Shown here: positions 23,034 to 34,285 of the stretch, piece after piece
How positions within the stretch are numbered: the first letter of the stretch is position 1
Layout of the letters: each line of letters begins with the position of its first letter
Origin: Hexactinellida sp. DTS-2022
Taxonomy: Eukaryota; Porifera; Hexactinellida
Assembly (NCBI GenBank): GCA_028753945.1
Contig: JAPNXP010000005.1
Coordinates: forward strand, 3,410,001 to 3,474,000
Length of the DNA: 64,000 nt
Direction: 5' to 3'
The notes under the pieces: generated by a model
What the model was told of the DNA's origin: nothing
Seen by the model: the letters and a program-made list of their open reading frames with translations, nothing else
The model's database searches: none
Position numbers and translations under genes: made by a program

Positions 23034-23973
23034 CAGTGGCGAATCCAAAGGGAAGGGGGAGGCATATGCCACCCCCACTGCCCCCTTCCTCTATTGCCCA
23101 ACGGCAGGATCTTAGTTCGGCGAGACATCAAAACAACGAATGCGGTAGACTTATTTGCCTTTTCCTTTAGGAATTACAGCAGAAGCTCGTTTACACAAAC
23201 ACGATAAATTAGAATTTCGGGATAAGAGGAACAAATAGCTTCACAAAATCAGGTTCCTAGATTTGCTATTCAATGGGTAATACTCCTGTTATGGAGATCT
23301 CTAAAACTGAGATATTAGACATCCAGAAGCTACTCTTCTTTAGCTAGTTATTAGGGTGTCCCAAAAAAAAAAATCGAATTTTTGAAACGTTTATGGGGAA
23401 CCCCGTAGGAAGTTTCTATGTGTCATAAAATGATTGTGGAAAAAATTTCAGGTATTTATGAACTGATTAGGGGTCCCGCAATGGCTTCGTAAATTATATT
23501 TTACACTTTTTTTACTATTTCAAAGTTTAATTTTTCCTAGAAACTTGCTTTAAAAGGATAACCTGGGTGAATCAACCATGCAGATTACAGATTTACTATC
23601 AGAAATTTGTTATCTGTACAATTTATATTTTTTCAATAGCAAGGATTGCTCCATATTCCGGTTGCTGTGAATACAGTGAATTCAAATCCAAAGTATCGAA
23701 GATAACAAATCTCTGATCGTGTTTAGTTGGTAACATCCGCATCACAAGATCCGTGCCCACCCAGACCTGAAGTTCAGTTTCGCATATGGCACCAATTATA
23801 TACCTTTAGTATAATTATAGATAGATCTAACTCACTCACTATACATTATTGTATTTACATATTTGAGATTAATAAGAGATTAACATTTTGAATTTTAGTT
23901 AGGAATTTGAAGATACAGAACCCCTGAAATAGTCACTGCCCACCCCTCAGATTTGTTTCTCGAACCGCCTATG
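23034..23973. mobile_element. Nested hAT-type element
   Basis: Left end CAGTGGCGAATCC and right end CGAACCGCCTATG are inverted but diverged. They are flanked by perfect 8-bp duplications ACGTAGAT (23026-23033, 23974-23981). Inside is a block similar to the 56647-56810 MITE (CACAAAATCAG, then CAATGGGTAATACTCC at about 23230-23290). No coding sequence. Confidence 0.78.
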
Positions 23974-24054
23974 ACGTAGATATCAAAGTACAAAGTGCTA
24001 AATTTGACTAGACATTCATGCTAATTCTTATATACGTATTGAAGTGGGCTAGTT

Positions 24055-24669
24055 CATAACTGCCAACCGTACAGGGATTCCCTGTAGTACAGGGATTTAA
24101 CCATTTTGGCTGTTCTGTAAACATACAGGGATATATTCCATTTGTATTGGGATTTTTAATTTACTAATTACAAGTTAAATGATGCCTAAAACATCTACAG
24201 TGATGATAGTATATTCTGACATGCATTCTACATTGACGACATAAAGGCACAACTTGGTTTATACTTTATTTTTCAAGCGTTTAGGGAATCCCTATACAGT
24301 ATATATTTAATTGAATACAGTTGAAACCGGATATTTTTAACACATTCTTTAACGAAAATTTGTTAAAAATAGCCGATTGTTAAAAATACCCGATTTTACA
24401 ACAACAACAATAATTAATTATTTACAAGAAAATGTGTTAAAAATATCCGATTGTTAAAAATATCCGGTGTTAAAAATATCCGGTTTCAACTGTACCTTTT
24501 CAAAGTAATAATTTTGATATGTCTTTCGTAATTCCCTGAATAATATTTCCCAGAACGAGCGAGCGTAGCGAGCGAGAAATCTTTGGGAGATGTACACAGA
24601 TATTGGCCAATGTACAGGGGAAGATTTGAGCCCTATGAGGGATATGACTCAAATAGGTTGGCAGGTATG
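24055..24669. mobile_element. Nested hAT-like element (CATAACTGCCAACC ends)
   Basis: Ends CATAACTGCCAACC and GGTTGGCAGGTATG are near-perfect inverted repeats. CTAGTT abuts both sides (24049-24054, 24670-24675), a 6-bp match where 8 would be expected. TACAGGG repeats occupy the left part. It hosts the MITE at 24318-24492. Confidence 0.62.
24318..24492. mobile_element. pogo-type MITE, innermost of stack
   Basis: Ends CAGTTGAAACCGGATATTTT and AAAATATCCGGTTTCAACTG are perfect inverted repeats. TA lies on both sides (24316-24317, 24493-24494). GTTAAAAATA(T/C)CCG is repeated internally. High symmetry suggests a young insertion. Confidence 0.9.
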
Positions 24670-25204
24670 CTAGTTATGCTATTCAACTTGAATACAATAA
24701 ATTCTAAACACACCTTGAATTCTCTGAGCACGCCCATTGGGGGTGCTGACAGAGTTTCAGGAGGTGCCGTAGCACCCCCTAGCACCCCCTTGGCGCCGCC
24801 CCTGTCTGCATGTACTCATGTTAATACATTCCAAGGCAGTTCTTTTTCAATAATATTGGTATGAACAATCGCAACATACAATTAAGGTGAATCACTGTTG
24901 CTCTGTGAGAATTTCGCTTATTACGTAACTGAGTTAGAATTGTATTACTTCAAAAAGGTAACTAGAATGCAGTATGCGCATCGCATAACAGTGTTTTGAT
25001 GCATAATTGGCTTCTTTTAATGTAACAACATTTCTCCATTGACTTTGGCTTATAAACGAAAATTAACTGTAATTCAGTCAAAAGTGGACCGATTTAGATT
25101 TTTTTTGTCTCATTTTGCTTCTTTTAACGAGTGCTATACACGAGAATAACAGGTATTATGGTTACTTAGAAAAAATGGGGGGTGTAAGATTCTAGAATTG
25201 TACC

Positions 25205-26595
25205 ACATTAATTATATCAGCTAAATTAAGTGATGGAGATAATATAATTACCTAGTGAGAATTAGGAGTTAAAATAAAATTACTGTATAAAAAAAGTTTG
25301 GGAAAATGTAACAAAATTTAACGTTTATTCAATTAACTTTATATCTAAATAATAAATAAAAATATTATGGTTGTACAAAAATTAAATACGGAAATTTATT
25401 CCTTAACCACAATTATCGAAAAATTATTTAACATATCTCCAAGTTACGAACTACACTTTCATCCCAGTTTATAACAGCCTTCGTTTGCATCCGTGGGACA
25501 AATTTTGATTCTATTGTCAGGCCTGAGTAAAGTAGGCTATGGCTGATTCTACTTAGGCAGGTTCTACTGTATATACAGGGGAGTGTGGGTGTTACTTCTT
25601 GGTTTTACCGACGAACATACATTGCTTTATACATGGAGGCAGATAGATCATTTATTCCACCATGAACCTTAATAAATTAAATTTTACATACAATTAATAT
25701 TGATATCTCGACGGACAGTTTATAGGCTTCAATAGCAAGAAATTACTGATAAATCCATCAGATTACCAATATATATACAGTGTATATATATTTGTTTACA
25801 TTTAGAAATAAAAACAAATTTAAATTGTATCTTACATTTAATAAACAACCGTTATTATTTGATTGGGATATATGATGCACCCGAAGGGTGCCTCATATAT
25901 CCCAATCAAATAATATGCGGACACGAAGTGTGCGCACATGCGCAGCGCAAGCAAGCGAAGCGTGCTTGTTGATTTAATATGTTGTTGATTTATTAGAGAT
26001 ATTGATTATTAAGTTAGTTTGTTAGTTTGTTTTGAGTCAGATTATTTTTGGGGAAATTCTTTACCGAAGCAATGGATGCATCGTGCACCCATGCCGCCGG
26101 CGCCTACAGTTAACTTACTTAATACACTATTGGCAACCGCCGATGTCTCTAAATAAGAGATGATCAGCAATTCCATTAATTATTTAATTCTAATGTCATA
26201 AATAGATTTGTAATCGTTCAGAGATAATAGTTTACAATAGTAAAAACGTATAAACATTGAAGATCAATTTCTAACAATTACAAAACACTTTTACGATTCC
26301 ACTTGATCTTTGCGTCTAGTTTAATTGATCTCTCTTGATGATAAGTTGACAAAAATTATTGTGGTCATATAAGTAAAATTTGATAAGACATCTAAACAAG
26401 TAAAAATCATTTGTGTAAAGGCAATGTTACAAAAAACACAAGACAATAATAACAGGAAATACTCGACTAGCATTATGGCTAGGGACATTTAAGTTGAAAT
26501 AATATATATTATGAATACTTAGTAGTCAATTAAGCTTATTTAAGTTAATTAAGGTTGTATAAAAGTGCAAGCTAAAGATTCAATCATATAAAATA
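25205..26595. other. Non-coding stretch with GC-rich hairpins
   Basis: No gene. It contains the 25-bp string shared with 13022-13046 (25518-25542), a CTACTGTATA MITE-like end at 25565-25574, and the hairpin cluster at 25854-25970. Confidence 0.5.
25854..25914. repeat. 29-bp-arm hairpin with GAA loop
   Basis: Arms 25854-25882 and 25886-25914 pair with a single mismatch around a 3-nt loop, centred on GCACCCGAAGGGTGC. A second small hairpin (ACACGAAGTGT, 25921-25931) follows at once. It has no TSD and no adjacent gene, so it is not an obvious terminator. Confidence 0.8.
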
Positions 26596-26887
26596 CAGTC
26601 AAATCGAAATCCGCTTAATAAGGTTTTCACGGATATTTTGGTACCCTTAGAAAATTGGTCTGGGGGGACTAATATTCCGTGGAAAATGGTCCAAGGAAAA
26701 TATTCCATGGAATTTTAGTCCCCAGGACCAATTTTTCGGGGACCAATTTTCCAGTGACTGACAGGGTCATCTTTGTTCCAGGGAATTTTGACCCGAATAA
26801 GCGGAGAAATCAATTACCCGAAAATTTTTAAGGCAAACAAGAATTCCGTCAATAAATCTTTTTGACCTCATTAAACAGAGTATTCTG
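26596..26887. mobile_element. pogo/Tigger-type MITE, diverged
   Basis: Left end CAGTCAAATCGAAATCCGCT with TA before it; right end ATTAAACAGAGTATTCTG with TA after it. The internal GAATAAGCGGAGAAATC block and AATTTTGACCCG resemble 8719-8902. GGACCAATTTT is repeated in the middle. Confidence 0.6.
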
Positions 26888-27073
26888 TACATCACTATGT
26901 TTTGAGGGAATTGAATGTGATAGTGAATAATTAATTTAGGATGTCAGTAAATTATGGAATTATGGAATCAATTTTCGAGCAGTGGGCCCCGAAAACAGTA
27001 TATATCCCCATGGCCGCTTAGATGCTCTCAGCGGCTCTGCCGGTAATGTAGCAATGATGGAATTTATTTGATT

Positions 27074-28750
27074 TCAGCATTCAGGATAATGTAATTCACA
27101 AGAAAAGGTTGTGTCCCATTGGTTTGATAGCTCTTTAAGTAGACTGCATATAAGATGTTTCGATGCTATCTTGGTTGCAAGCATCTTTGTTTCTAAATAT
27201 TCAACACAGCAAAACGCGCTTTCTACGTGACTATAAAGGATTGAAGATGGTAACTGAAGGCCACCCCTATTTAATGCATTTACAAAACAAGTTTCTATTG
27301 GATTTTTATGAAGAAGCTCGGAACAATCTTCGCATTCAGAATATTTAAGGAGAGAACGGATGATGTAACCTGGAACATACACAACGACATCTTTTGTATC
27401 ATTTGATAATACAATCTGCTCAAGAGGATTAGAGTGAACACGGTGTTCACTCTAATCCTCTTGAGCACTCTAGTCCTCTTTTTTTGGTGTTCAAAACACC
27501 AAAAATAAACTACTCAATATGCTGATTGAAGTTGTCTTTAGTATGGAGCTGTAATTCAATAAAATCTATGCACGCCTGGTAAGAAATAATCGATTCTGAA
27601 CGGAGAACTTCTGTCAAAATAACAGGGAAACGACCTCCACTCATTTGTCTGTAGTGTGAGAAACGTCTTTCCAGAGGATCTGTTTGGAATCGACCTGTTA
27701 ACACAAACTCATAACCATTTCGGATCAATGCAGACGACAGTTCGATGATAGCATTGTTAGTTGTGATCATAGCATTAAAGGTATGTTTGGAAAAACCGAG
27801 TGCTTCTGACTCCTTCCAAGTTGTAAGCCATTCGTTCATTCCCCGCAGAAACACGATTTTATTCTCACAAATATTCGAATCGATCGCATTACCGAATGGG
27901 TTAAGCCGTTAAGGTGATACTGCTCCTTCGCATTGACAATAGGCCACCATACATTCATAAGTTCTAGAAATGCTGGTGTTATAGAATTGTCTCCCATTAG
28001 ATATTGGAGCATTGCAGTTGTTGTTTTCGAATCAAAAATAGCAAACGCAAGAGATACTGACTTTTATTATTTCCAGGATGGAGTACTGAGTAGTTAAGTG
28101 CAGGAGCTTTACGAAGGTGACAGCCCAATGAGAGACCATAATCATGTACCTTGTGGGGCTAGACCAACGTATGTGATAATCTGGAACACGTATCAATGAA
28201 TCCAGGAGAAGTAACTCAACTCTAGGGATGGTAAAGTAACGATTACTGAGTAAATTATTACAAACGTTCTTTATGAGGTGAACGGTGTCAAAAAACTTAT
28301 AAACTATTCGTTTTGTAAAAGGATTTCTATTGAAATAGTTTTTGCTGTCAATTGGCAAAAAAATTGTGAGCTTATTCAAAGCACAAATATTACACTGGTG
28401 ATTGTCCGATTTTACGCAACGAGGCTGGAAATTTGCACCACTTAAAACCTTGAGACAGTTGAGTATCCAATCAAAGATAATATCTGAGGACAATTTAACC
28501 TTTTGATCAGCTTTAATGACATACGGAACTGTGTTTTGAGAAAAATAACCCTAAAGCATAGAATGCTTTTGAACTTTTCAAGATTTTCATTACAACCAAA
28601 AGATATTTTTCCGAAGCTGCATTTCATCTAAGAGAAGAGCCACGTCATTACCAATAGATCCTTCGTCGAGAAGTTTACAAATTGCTTTAAGACTGTCAAT
28701 AGAGTTTGACTTGAGTTTGCGTAATAATCGAACACTAGATAGAGCCATGT
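27074..28750 (-). pseudogene. Divergent P-element transposase remnant (copy E)
   Basis: Minus-strand fragments in order: ALLLDEMQLRKN (28650-28610), FFDTVHLIKNVCNNLL (28290-28245), then GRFQTDPLERRFSHYRQMSGG (27700-27630), which carries the expected catalytic Glu. A C-terminal piece with VPGYIIRSLLKYSECEDC follows (27382-27320). Order and motifs match P/THAP9 transposases but the sequence is well diverged from copies A, C and D. Frameshifts lie between every fragment and the THAP finger was not found. A perfect 24-bp-arm inverted repeat (27418-27466) interrupts it. Confidence 0.75.
27418..27466. repeat. Perfect 24-bp inverted repeat, 1-nt centre
   Basis: Arms 27418-27441 and 27443-27466 are exact reverse complements around one G. 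It sits between two coding fragments of the divergent P transposase and is followed by a smaller GGTGTT..AACACC hairpin (27486-27500). No TSD was found. Confidence 0.85.
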
Positions 28751-30380
28751 GGCGATGTAGAAATATATATGCAGCATGAGATGTGTAGCGTAATTGAAGA
28801 GCGAATCCCGGTGGTCAAAGCAGGAGAAAAATTGGGAAAATTAAGGTTGTTAAATTATATTATTACCTATAATGAATTCAGCATAATTATCACTCGAAAA
28901 CCTAGAAAAAGGTTACAGCAGTGGAGAATTATTAGAGATACATTCCAATTTCACCTAACTGAAGTCATAGATATGATAACAACTTGTTGGTTTAAATTTA
29001 TGTTAGTAAAAATATAATTTTCTCTTTAATCTCTAGGATAGCTTATATAAATAGTAACAATAATGTGATGACATATTTAGAAAGTATTTTCCTTCCTCTT
29101 TCTAATGATAATAACATTGTACAGATTCATAGATTAATTATACCGATTTTCCTCTTCTCCACATTTTCATTTGTTCGAATTAATTTAGATGTATTGTTAT
29201 ATCATCAAAAGTAAAATATACAATTGAGGGCAAATGAGAAATGGAGTATCAACATAAATCAATAGTCTTTCATCTACCCTATCAATTAAAACCATATTTA
29301 GACCCGCACATACACGCATACATTATTATTTTTACTCTTAAAGTCTGAGAAATATACTAATTTTCGAATTTTTCTCTACTAAGTAATATTGTTATTATAT
29401 TATGTTATGTTTATAATATATTTATATGATGATATATTTCATGATTCATCTGACTCTAGACAATATAACATGCAACATAATTACGTTTACTATATACACC
29501 GTTTTCCATCAGCGAAAACCTGTGTTTGGTGATATATACTATGGTTGTTAGTTGATTTTATTCTGTTTTTAAATCGGTCTCATTGCTAAAAAAGTCAATA
29601 ATCGTTTTTGCCATAATAACAACGTCATAATTTGAAACATCGAAGCCATATTAAAAAATTATGTGTTCATTCGGCACCTTATGACTAAGAATAATAATAT
29701 ATTGTATAGCTATTTCTAAAACGTCTTTTTATATCGATTTCTTTTTGGCCACTGTGCGAATCGAATAATATGTACAGCCCTTAGGAGAATAATTACAAAG
29801 AATCAAGTGTTCTTTAACAGGATCGATGGGGTGGTTTATTTTTCTATTGGGAAAAAATAATTTTGGAAATTAAATTTTAAAAATGAAATTCGCACACCCT
29901 CCCAAAACGTGACCCTGTATAGAAAACTGACTCCATGTAATTTTACATCAAAACGACATCATTAACAAGTCTCTCAAGGTAATCATGTATGTCCTGGTCA
30001 TCTTGTTGCTCTATTTAAAAAATAATCTATGTTTGATTGTTCGGTTGAAAATTTAAGCAATTTTTCAACATGGCCCACGAAATATGTCAATGGCACAGAG
30101 GACACCAAGTTCAGACGTTCTGCTGTATGAAGCGCCTCAAGCGAAAGCTGTCCGAACAACAACGTCAGACAGCAGCATCAGAGCCTTGCTCTCCCAGTGA
30201 GCCTAATTAAACTGACTCAACAGTGAGCGAGAGAGAGTACAATGTCACTGATGACGAAGACACTTCGTCAAAAACTGCATAAGAGGAGGATTAAAGGGGT
30301 CGCGACCTCCACAAGGTTCAACATATGAACCGCTTCCGAAACGCTCCTTCATTGAGGACCCAGCTTTAAATTAACCCCTG
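28751..30380. other. Non-coding stretch
   Basis: Mostly AT-rich with no gene to about 30060. From 30066 the composition rises in GC, and short coding-like pieces in mixed frames appear (HRGHQVQTFC, KRLKRKLSEQQRQ), probably decayed upstream parts of the fragment at 30384. Confidence 0.4.
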
Positions 30381-30383
30381 GTC

Positions 30384-30515
30384 ATGACACAAACGTCGAC
30401 TCGCAATGCGATTATGATAGTTATGCCTGCTCTTGCTGCAACAGGAGTAAACGTCAACCAGCTAACATTGTCGCGCTCTACCATGATGGATGCTCGCAAC
30501 GAGTCGCGGAGTTAA
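30384..30515 (+). pseudogene. Short coding remnant (LTLSRST motif)
   Basis: A 43-codon frame, MTQTSTRNAIMIVMPALAAT to LTLSRSTMMDARNESRS, then TAA. From memory it resembles the region that precedes the HFDGK block in the uncharacterised family seen on the minus strand at 31085-33725. If so, it is the missing front part in opposite orientation, or a second copy. I cannot prove the relation without alignment. Confidence 0.35.
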
Positions 30516-31629
30516 AGGCAGCGAGCGTTAAACAAAACTTCCAAACTACACTCCCCTAACAAATGTAATTGTACTCCATCAACTTTTCCATAAAAATAAT
30601 AATTAGGTGAGTCTATAGTAATGTGCATTGTATACGAAATATAGGGGATATTGCAATTTAGTTTTCATATTCATATTCTACGCATTCGAAATATACATAG
30701 CCCAGGGTAGGATTAACCATGGGCAACCGGGTCAATTGCCCCGGGGCCTCCACCACCAAAGTTGTACTGCATTTTTCACTGGACAATTATAGTAGGAGTT
30801 ACACAGTGGGAATCTAGGTGGAAATAGGATAAAATTATCATTCTCTTGAAACTTGAATTCGTGGTTACCACCTAATTCAGAATGTCAAATAACCTAGTAA
30901 TGCATAATTTTCATTCTGATCTAAGAAATATTTTGGTTGTTATGACTATTCAAAGTAATATATTTTTGACAATTGGATTTTTATTTTGCGGTTAAAGAAA
31001 GTTCACTATGATTCTTGCAGATTTTGAGAACACTGTTCTTGAGAATGACTTTCCTTTTGAATATTCTGAATATACATGCTTTAATTATACGAGCCCTTTG
31101 GTCAGGGTCGCTTCGCGACGGATCTCTCTCTTACAAAAGTCGCTTCGCGACTTTAGTTCGTTCGTGTTAACAGCTGCTGTTAGGAATTCCCGAGGAAGAT
31201 TCAGAGCGTAAAACATGTTGATTGAGCGTGGAGTAATGAAGCTCGAGATGGTCCTATCTTGGAAGGATTCAATCTGGTTTGGAGATAGGCGGCGCATAGG
31301 CACATCAAAAGTGTGTGGCTCATGTTGCAGTGCGTTCGAAATCGCGGTCCTATCATGTGTACTGATGTCGTCGCAGAATAAGGACAACCCAGCAAGATCC
31401 TCACTCAGGTACCACAGGTAGAGCCTCATCTTTTTTTTTGCCACAGATGATACCTTGCTGTCGACACTCGCGAACTGCTCAACAATTTGTAGCATACGTA
31501 GATCGTTGATTGGTGCGTAAGTGACCATTGGCGCAGCGAACCAGAAGGTCGCGTATACGGTGCAGACGAACAAACAAATCACCAAAGCTCCCGGTATCCC
31601 GACGGCTCAAATGAAATTGATGTGGAATC

Positions 31630-32087
31630 TAGGAATGGGACGGATGCGAATTTTTCCACATCAGCGAATATGGATGTGCATGCGGATGTCAAATTTTTAA
31701 CTCCGCGGATTCGGATGCGGAGTTTTCATCTTTACATCCGCGAATGCGGATACGGATGCGGAGCTCAAACCTATTGGCTTTCATTTTTACAATAGTCCTA
31801 TATAATAGTATAATCTTTTATGAACATAATCGAATGAATATGGTTGAATAACAAAATTATGTTAGACAATTAGGGTAGTGGACTATTAGATAATTGGAGA
31901 AGTGGACTATTAGAGAGAAGAGACTAAATGGGAGGGGACGGATGTGAAATTCATAAACTCCGCGGATTCAGATGTTAGGCGGATGCGAGATTTTTAAACT
32001 CCGCGGATTCGGATGTAAAGGGGAGTTAATAAATCATGCGGAGCTCCGCGGATACGGATGCGGATGCGGAGCTCTGTCCCATCCCTA
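31630..32087. mobile_element. hAT-type MITE (TAGGGATGGGAC ends)
   Basis: Ends TAGGAATGGGACGGATGCG and GAGCTCTGTCCCATCCCTA are inverted, within perfect 8-bp duplications GTGGAATC (31622-31629, 32088-32095). The interior is made of repeated CGGATGCGGA and ACTCCGCGGATTCGGATG phrases plus a GTGGACTATTAGA pair that resembles 59393-59439. It splits the uncharacterised gene. Confidence 0.9.
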
Positions 32088-32488
32088 GTGGAATCCGAGA
32101 TCTTCAGGCAATAAATGCCTTATGCCATCCATCTTCCACGATGATATGCACCCGCAGTGCAGAATTTAGTATCTGTTTCTTCTCCCAGGAGGCGCAACGT
32201 CAAATGGGCCAATTCCCTGTAGGCATCACGCGGTTGGACTTCCATTAAGTGTTCACCGAGTTTCTCCACTACCTCGGCCCTCCTCGATACAAGTCACGTC
32301 ATCTCTGCGGTCTTCATAGCGCCCTGACTTTCCTCATCAGCGACAAGTGGCTCACATTTAGACTGAACGATGAAGTCCCAATGGGACTTAAATCGACTGA
32401 AGAGCTCTATCTCTGGGCCCGAGGAAGCTAAGAAAACGTTGAAGACAGCAGCTGCGTACAGCTCTAGCATGTGATTCCGGCATGCAAG

Positions 32489-33406
32489 CAGGGGCGGCCT
32501 TAGGGGGGGGCGAGTAGGGCGACCGCCCGGGGCGCCACTCCTTGGGGGTCGCTTAAGGCCTATTGTCGGCGCCATATGCGCCGAGCCCGAAGGAAAATTG
32601 GGCCGCTTAAGCCCCACCTGGTTGGTTGCGATCTCACAAATCGAGCACACCTCAACAATGTATGAGCTGATTGAATTGCTGTACGATCAAGATTTTACAA
32701 AGTTCGGCGCACCTGGTTGCCACAAAGTATACCAAAATTTCCTTTGCGACTATTTTTTAGGAGGTTATAACCAGGGTGGAAACTACTCGCATGTTAACAG
32801 CAAATAGCAATTTATGCTGTTAACAACAATTTTTCACGAATCATTTGATTGACTCAAAGACTAGCGTGTCACCATGAATCATCGAGTGAAAAGATAAGCC
32901 CTGCAATTTTAATCATTCATACTCTCGATCAGTGTTTTTTTTAAGGCAAATTAGAGGCCCAAAATGGGCTTCTAATTTTTCTCAATGGGCCTCTACTTTT
33001 TAACGTGCTAAGTACTCAATATCATGAAATGTAGGGTGAGGGCCTCTAATTGTTGGTAGGGCCCTCTAAGCAAATCCTTAAAAAAAACATTGCTCTCGAT
33101 TATAAAGAAAAGTAACTTTCAAATTGTTTAACTTAGAATTTCGGCCCTTGTGTAACACTGGATTACATATGCTACAGCAAGGTGTTCAAATTCCCTTAAC
33201 AGCTATTAACAAGCTGTTATTAGCAAATATGAGCCGTTATAACATGAAATATGAGCTGTTAACAGCTACACACTAGCTTCTAAGAGCAAATAAGTGCTGT
33301 AAACAGTGTGGTAGAATAGGAACTTGGAAAGATTCAAATTCCCTTCGTAGGGGGCCGCGATAGGTTGTCCTCGCCCGGGGCGCCAATTTGGCTAAGGCCG
33401 GCCCTG
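32489..33406. mobile_element. Non-autonomous hAT element
   Basis: Ends CAGGGGCGGCCTTAGG and GGCTAAGGCCGGCCCTG are inverted, within perfect 8-bp duplications CATGCAAG (32481-32488, 33407-33414). GGGGCGCC blocks lie inside both ends. CTGTTAACAGC-like motifs occur near 32785-32825 and 33199-33306, as in the MITE at 22160-22579. No transposase is visible in its 918 bp. Confidence 0.92.
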
Positions 33407-33770
33407 CATGCAAGGAACAACAATCTGCGGCTAAAGAAGCTCTGGACCATTGTAATCGCTCCTGTATGAACTCCCGTATTGCTTGCTGTTGTGTCAAAGC
33501 ACAGGCCCGCAAGAATCTGCTCGACTCCTGACCACTCATGATAAATTCAAAATCTTCTGACCCATCAACTGGCCAGTTCCGACAGAAATAATAGGGATGC
33601 CTAGTAGCTTCTCAACAACAGACCAGACACAACATTTGCCAGACGATCGATCTTCTTTTCATCTTGGTTGGGACAGTTTACCGTCGAAATGCTCAACCAG
33701 TGGGACCATACACTCCCCTACCAAAAGTATTCGTTCCCTCAAAAATCTCCTATGGAAATACTACTATATA

Positions 33771-34030
33771 CCGTATTTACTCGAATAGTAGCCTAGGCGA
33801 TTATTGTTTTTTACTCCATTTTTCGACCAATAATTTTGAGCAATTTTCTAGAATATCACATTTTATTACAATTTAATTATGATAATCGGTTGATAATCGT
33901 ATTGTGAGTTATATTAGATGTAAATGTTTACTCCGGGTAGCAGTAATAAATTTCTATTTGCAAATTTGGGGGGGCTATTATTGGAGGTAGGTGATTATTC
34001 GAATAGGGGCTACTATTAGAATAAATACGG
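33771..34030. mobile_element. MITE with CCGTATTTACTCGAATAGTA ends
   Basis: Inverted ends CCGTATTTACTCGAATAGTA and TACTATTAGAATAAATACGG (two mismatches) with TA on both sides. CGATTATTG and GGTGATTATTCG lie inside. Non-coding, Tc1/mariner or pogo-like. Confidence 0.8.
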
Positions 34031-34039
34031 TAAGTATAA

Positions 34040-34277
34040 TATTTAGCGATAACGTAGGCAAATTCTATGAGATATCGCCACTTTGGTTTCAGAATCGTAT
34101 TCTACGCCACCGAATTAACCATTGTAGGTAGAAGCTTCCAACTCAATTACATTTTAATTAGTTTGAAAATTATCATCCGGTCCCACCATTTACATCTTCT
34201 TCCAAATGCCCCATGCTACAAGATGGGGAAAAGTGGCACATGTTGGCATTCGATGATAATTTTCATCCTAATCAGTA
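34040..34277. repeat. Fragment related to Tc1-type MITE interior
   Basis: The segment near 34220-34265 (GGCACATGTTGGCATTCGAT then GATAATTTTCATCC) matches the interior of the 18600-19085 MITE. CATATTCTGCGC-like and TATCGCCACTTTGG phrases show wider, diverged similarity. Its termini are lost. Confidence 0.5.
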
Positions 34278-34285
34278 GCTAATAG

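Larger units (their letters stand above)
22810..24804. mobile_element. hAT element hosting further insertions
   Basis: Ends CAGTGGCGGCGCTAGCAC and AGCACCCCCTTGGCGCCGCCCCTG-type (last bases GCCGCCCCTG) lie within perfect 8-bp duplications TCTGCATG (22802-22809, 24805-24812). GGGGGTGCAA and TAGCACCCCC blocks lie just inside. The matching R1 copy at 16324-16331 shows the site unoccupied. Of the 1995 bp, a large part is later insertions (23034-23973 and 24055-24669). No transposase remains. Confidence 0.92.
22773..25204. repeat. Repeat R1, copy B, split by hAT stack
   Basis: 22773-22809 and 24805-25204 together are an inverted copy of 15932-16360. The two parts are separated by the 22810-24804 element. 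No THAP gene follows in this copy, so it is a decapitated or internally deleted relative of P copy A. Confidence 0.85.
31085..33725 (-). pseudogene. Uncharacterised multi-domain gene, broken
   Basis: Minus-strand order: VPLVEHFDGKLSQPR and VVEKLLGIP (33715-33600); VDGSEDFEFIMSGQESSRFL to FIQERLQW (33575-33440); then, past a hAT insertion, CRNHMLELYAAAVFNVFLAS and SGPEIELFSRFKSHW (32475-32380); AGAYHRGRWMA-stop-GIYCLKI (32155-32100); past a second hAT insertion, FWFAAPMVTYAPINDLRM and LRLYLWYLSEDLAGLSLFCDD-type residues (31560-31360). I recall this motif order from unnamed proteins in cnidarian and other invertebrate genomes, but I know no function and no recognised domain. Frameshifts at both insertion sites and at least one nonsense codon make it dead. 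Its GC content is above that of its surroundings. Confidence 0.55.

Noticed and set aside
24583..24864. 93-codon ORF on the + strand
   Set aside because: It crosses the borders of the elements ending at 24669 and 24804, so it cannot be an old coding unit.
13022..25542. 25-bp string shared by 13022-13046 and 25518-25542 as P-element terminal repeat
   Set aside because: It does not match the opposite end of either P-related copy and no TSD was found, so it is mentioned only as a possible end.
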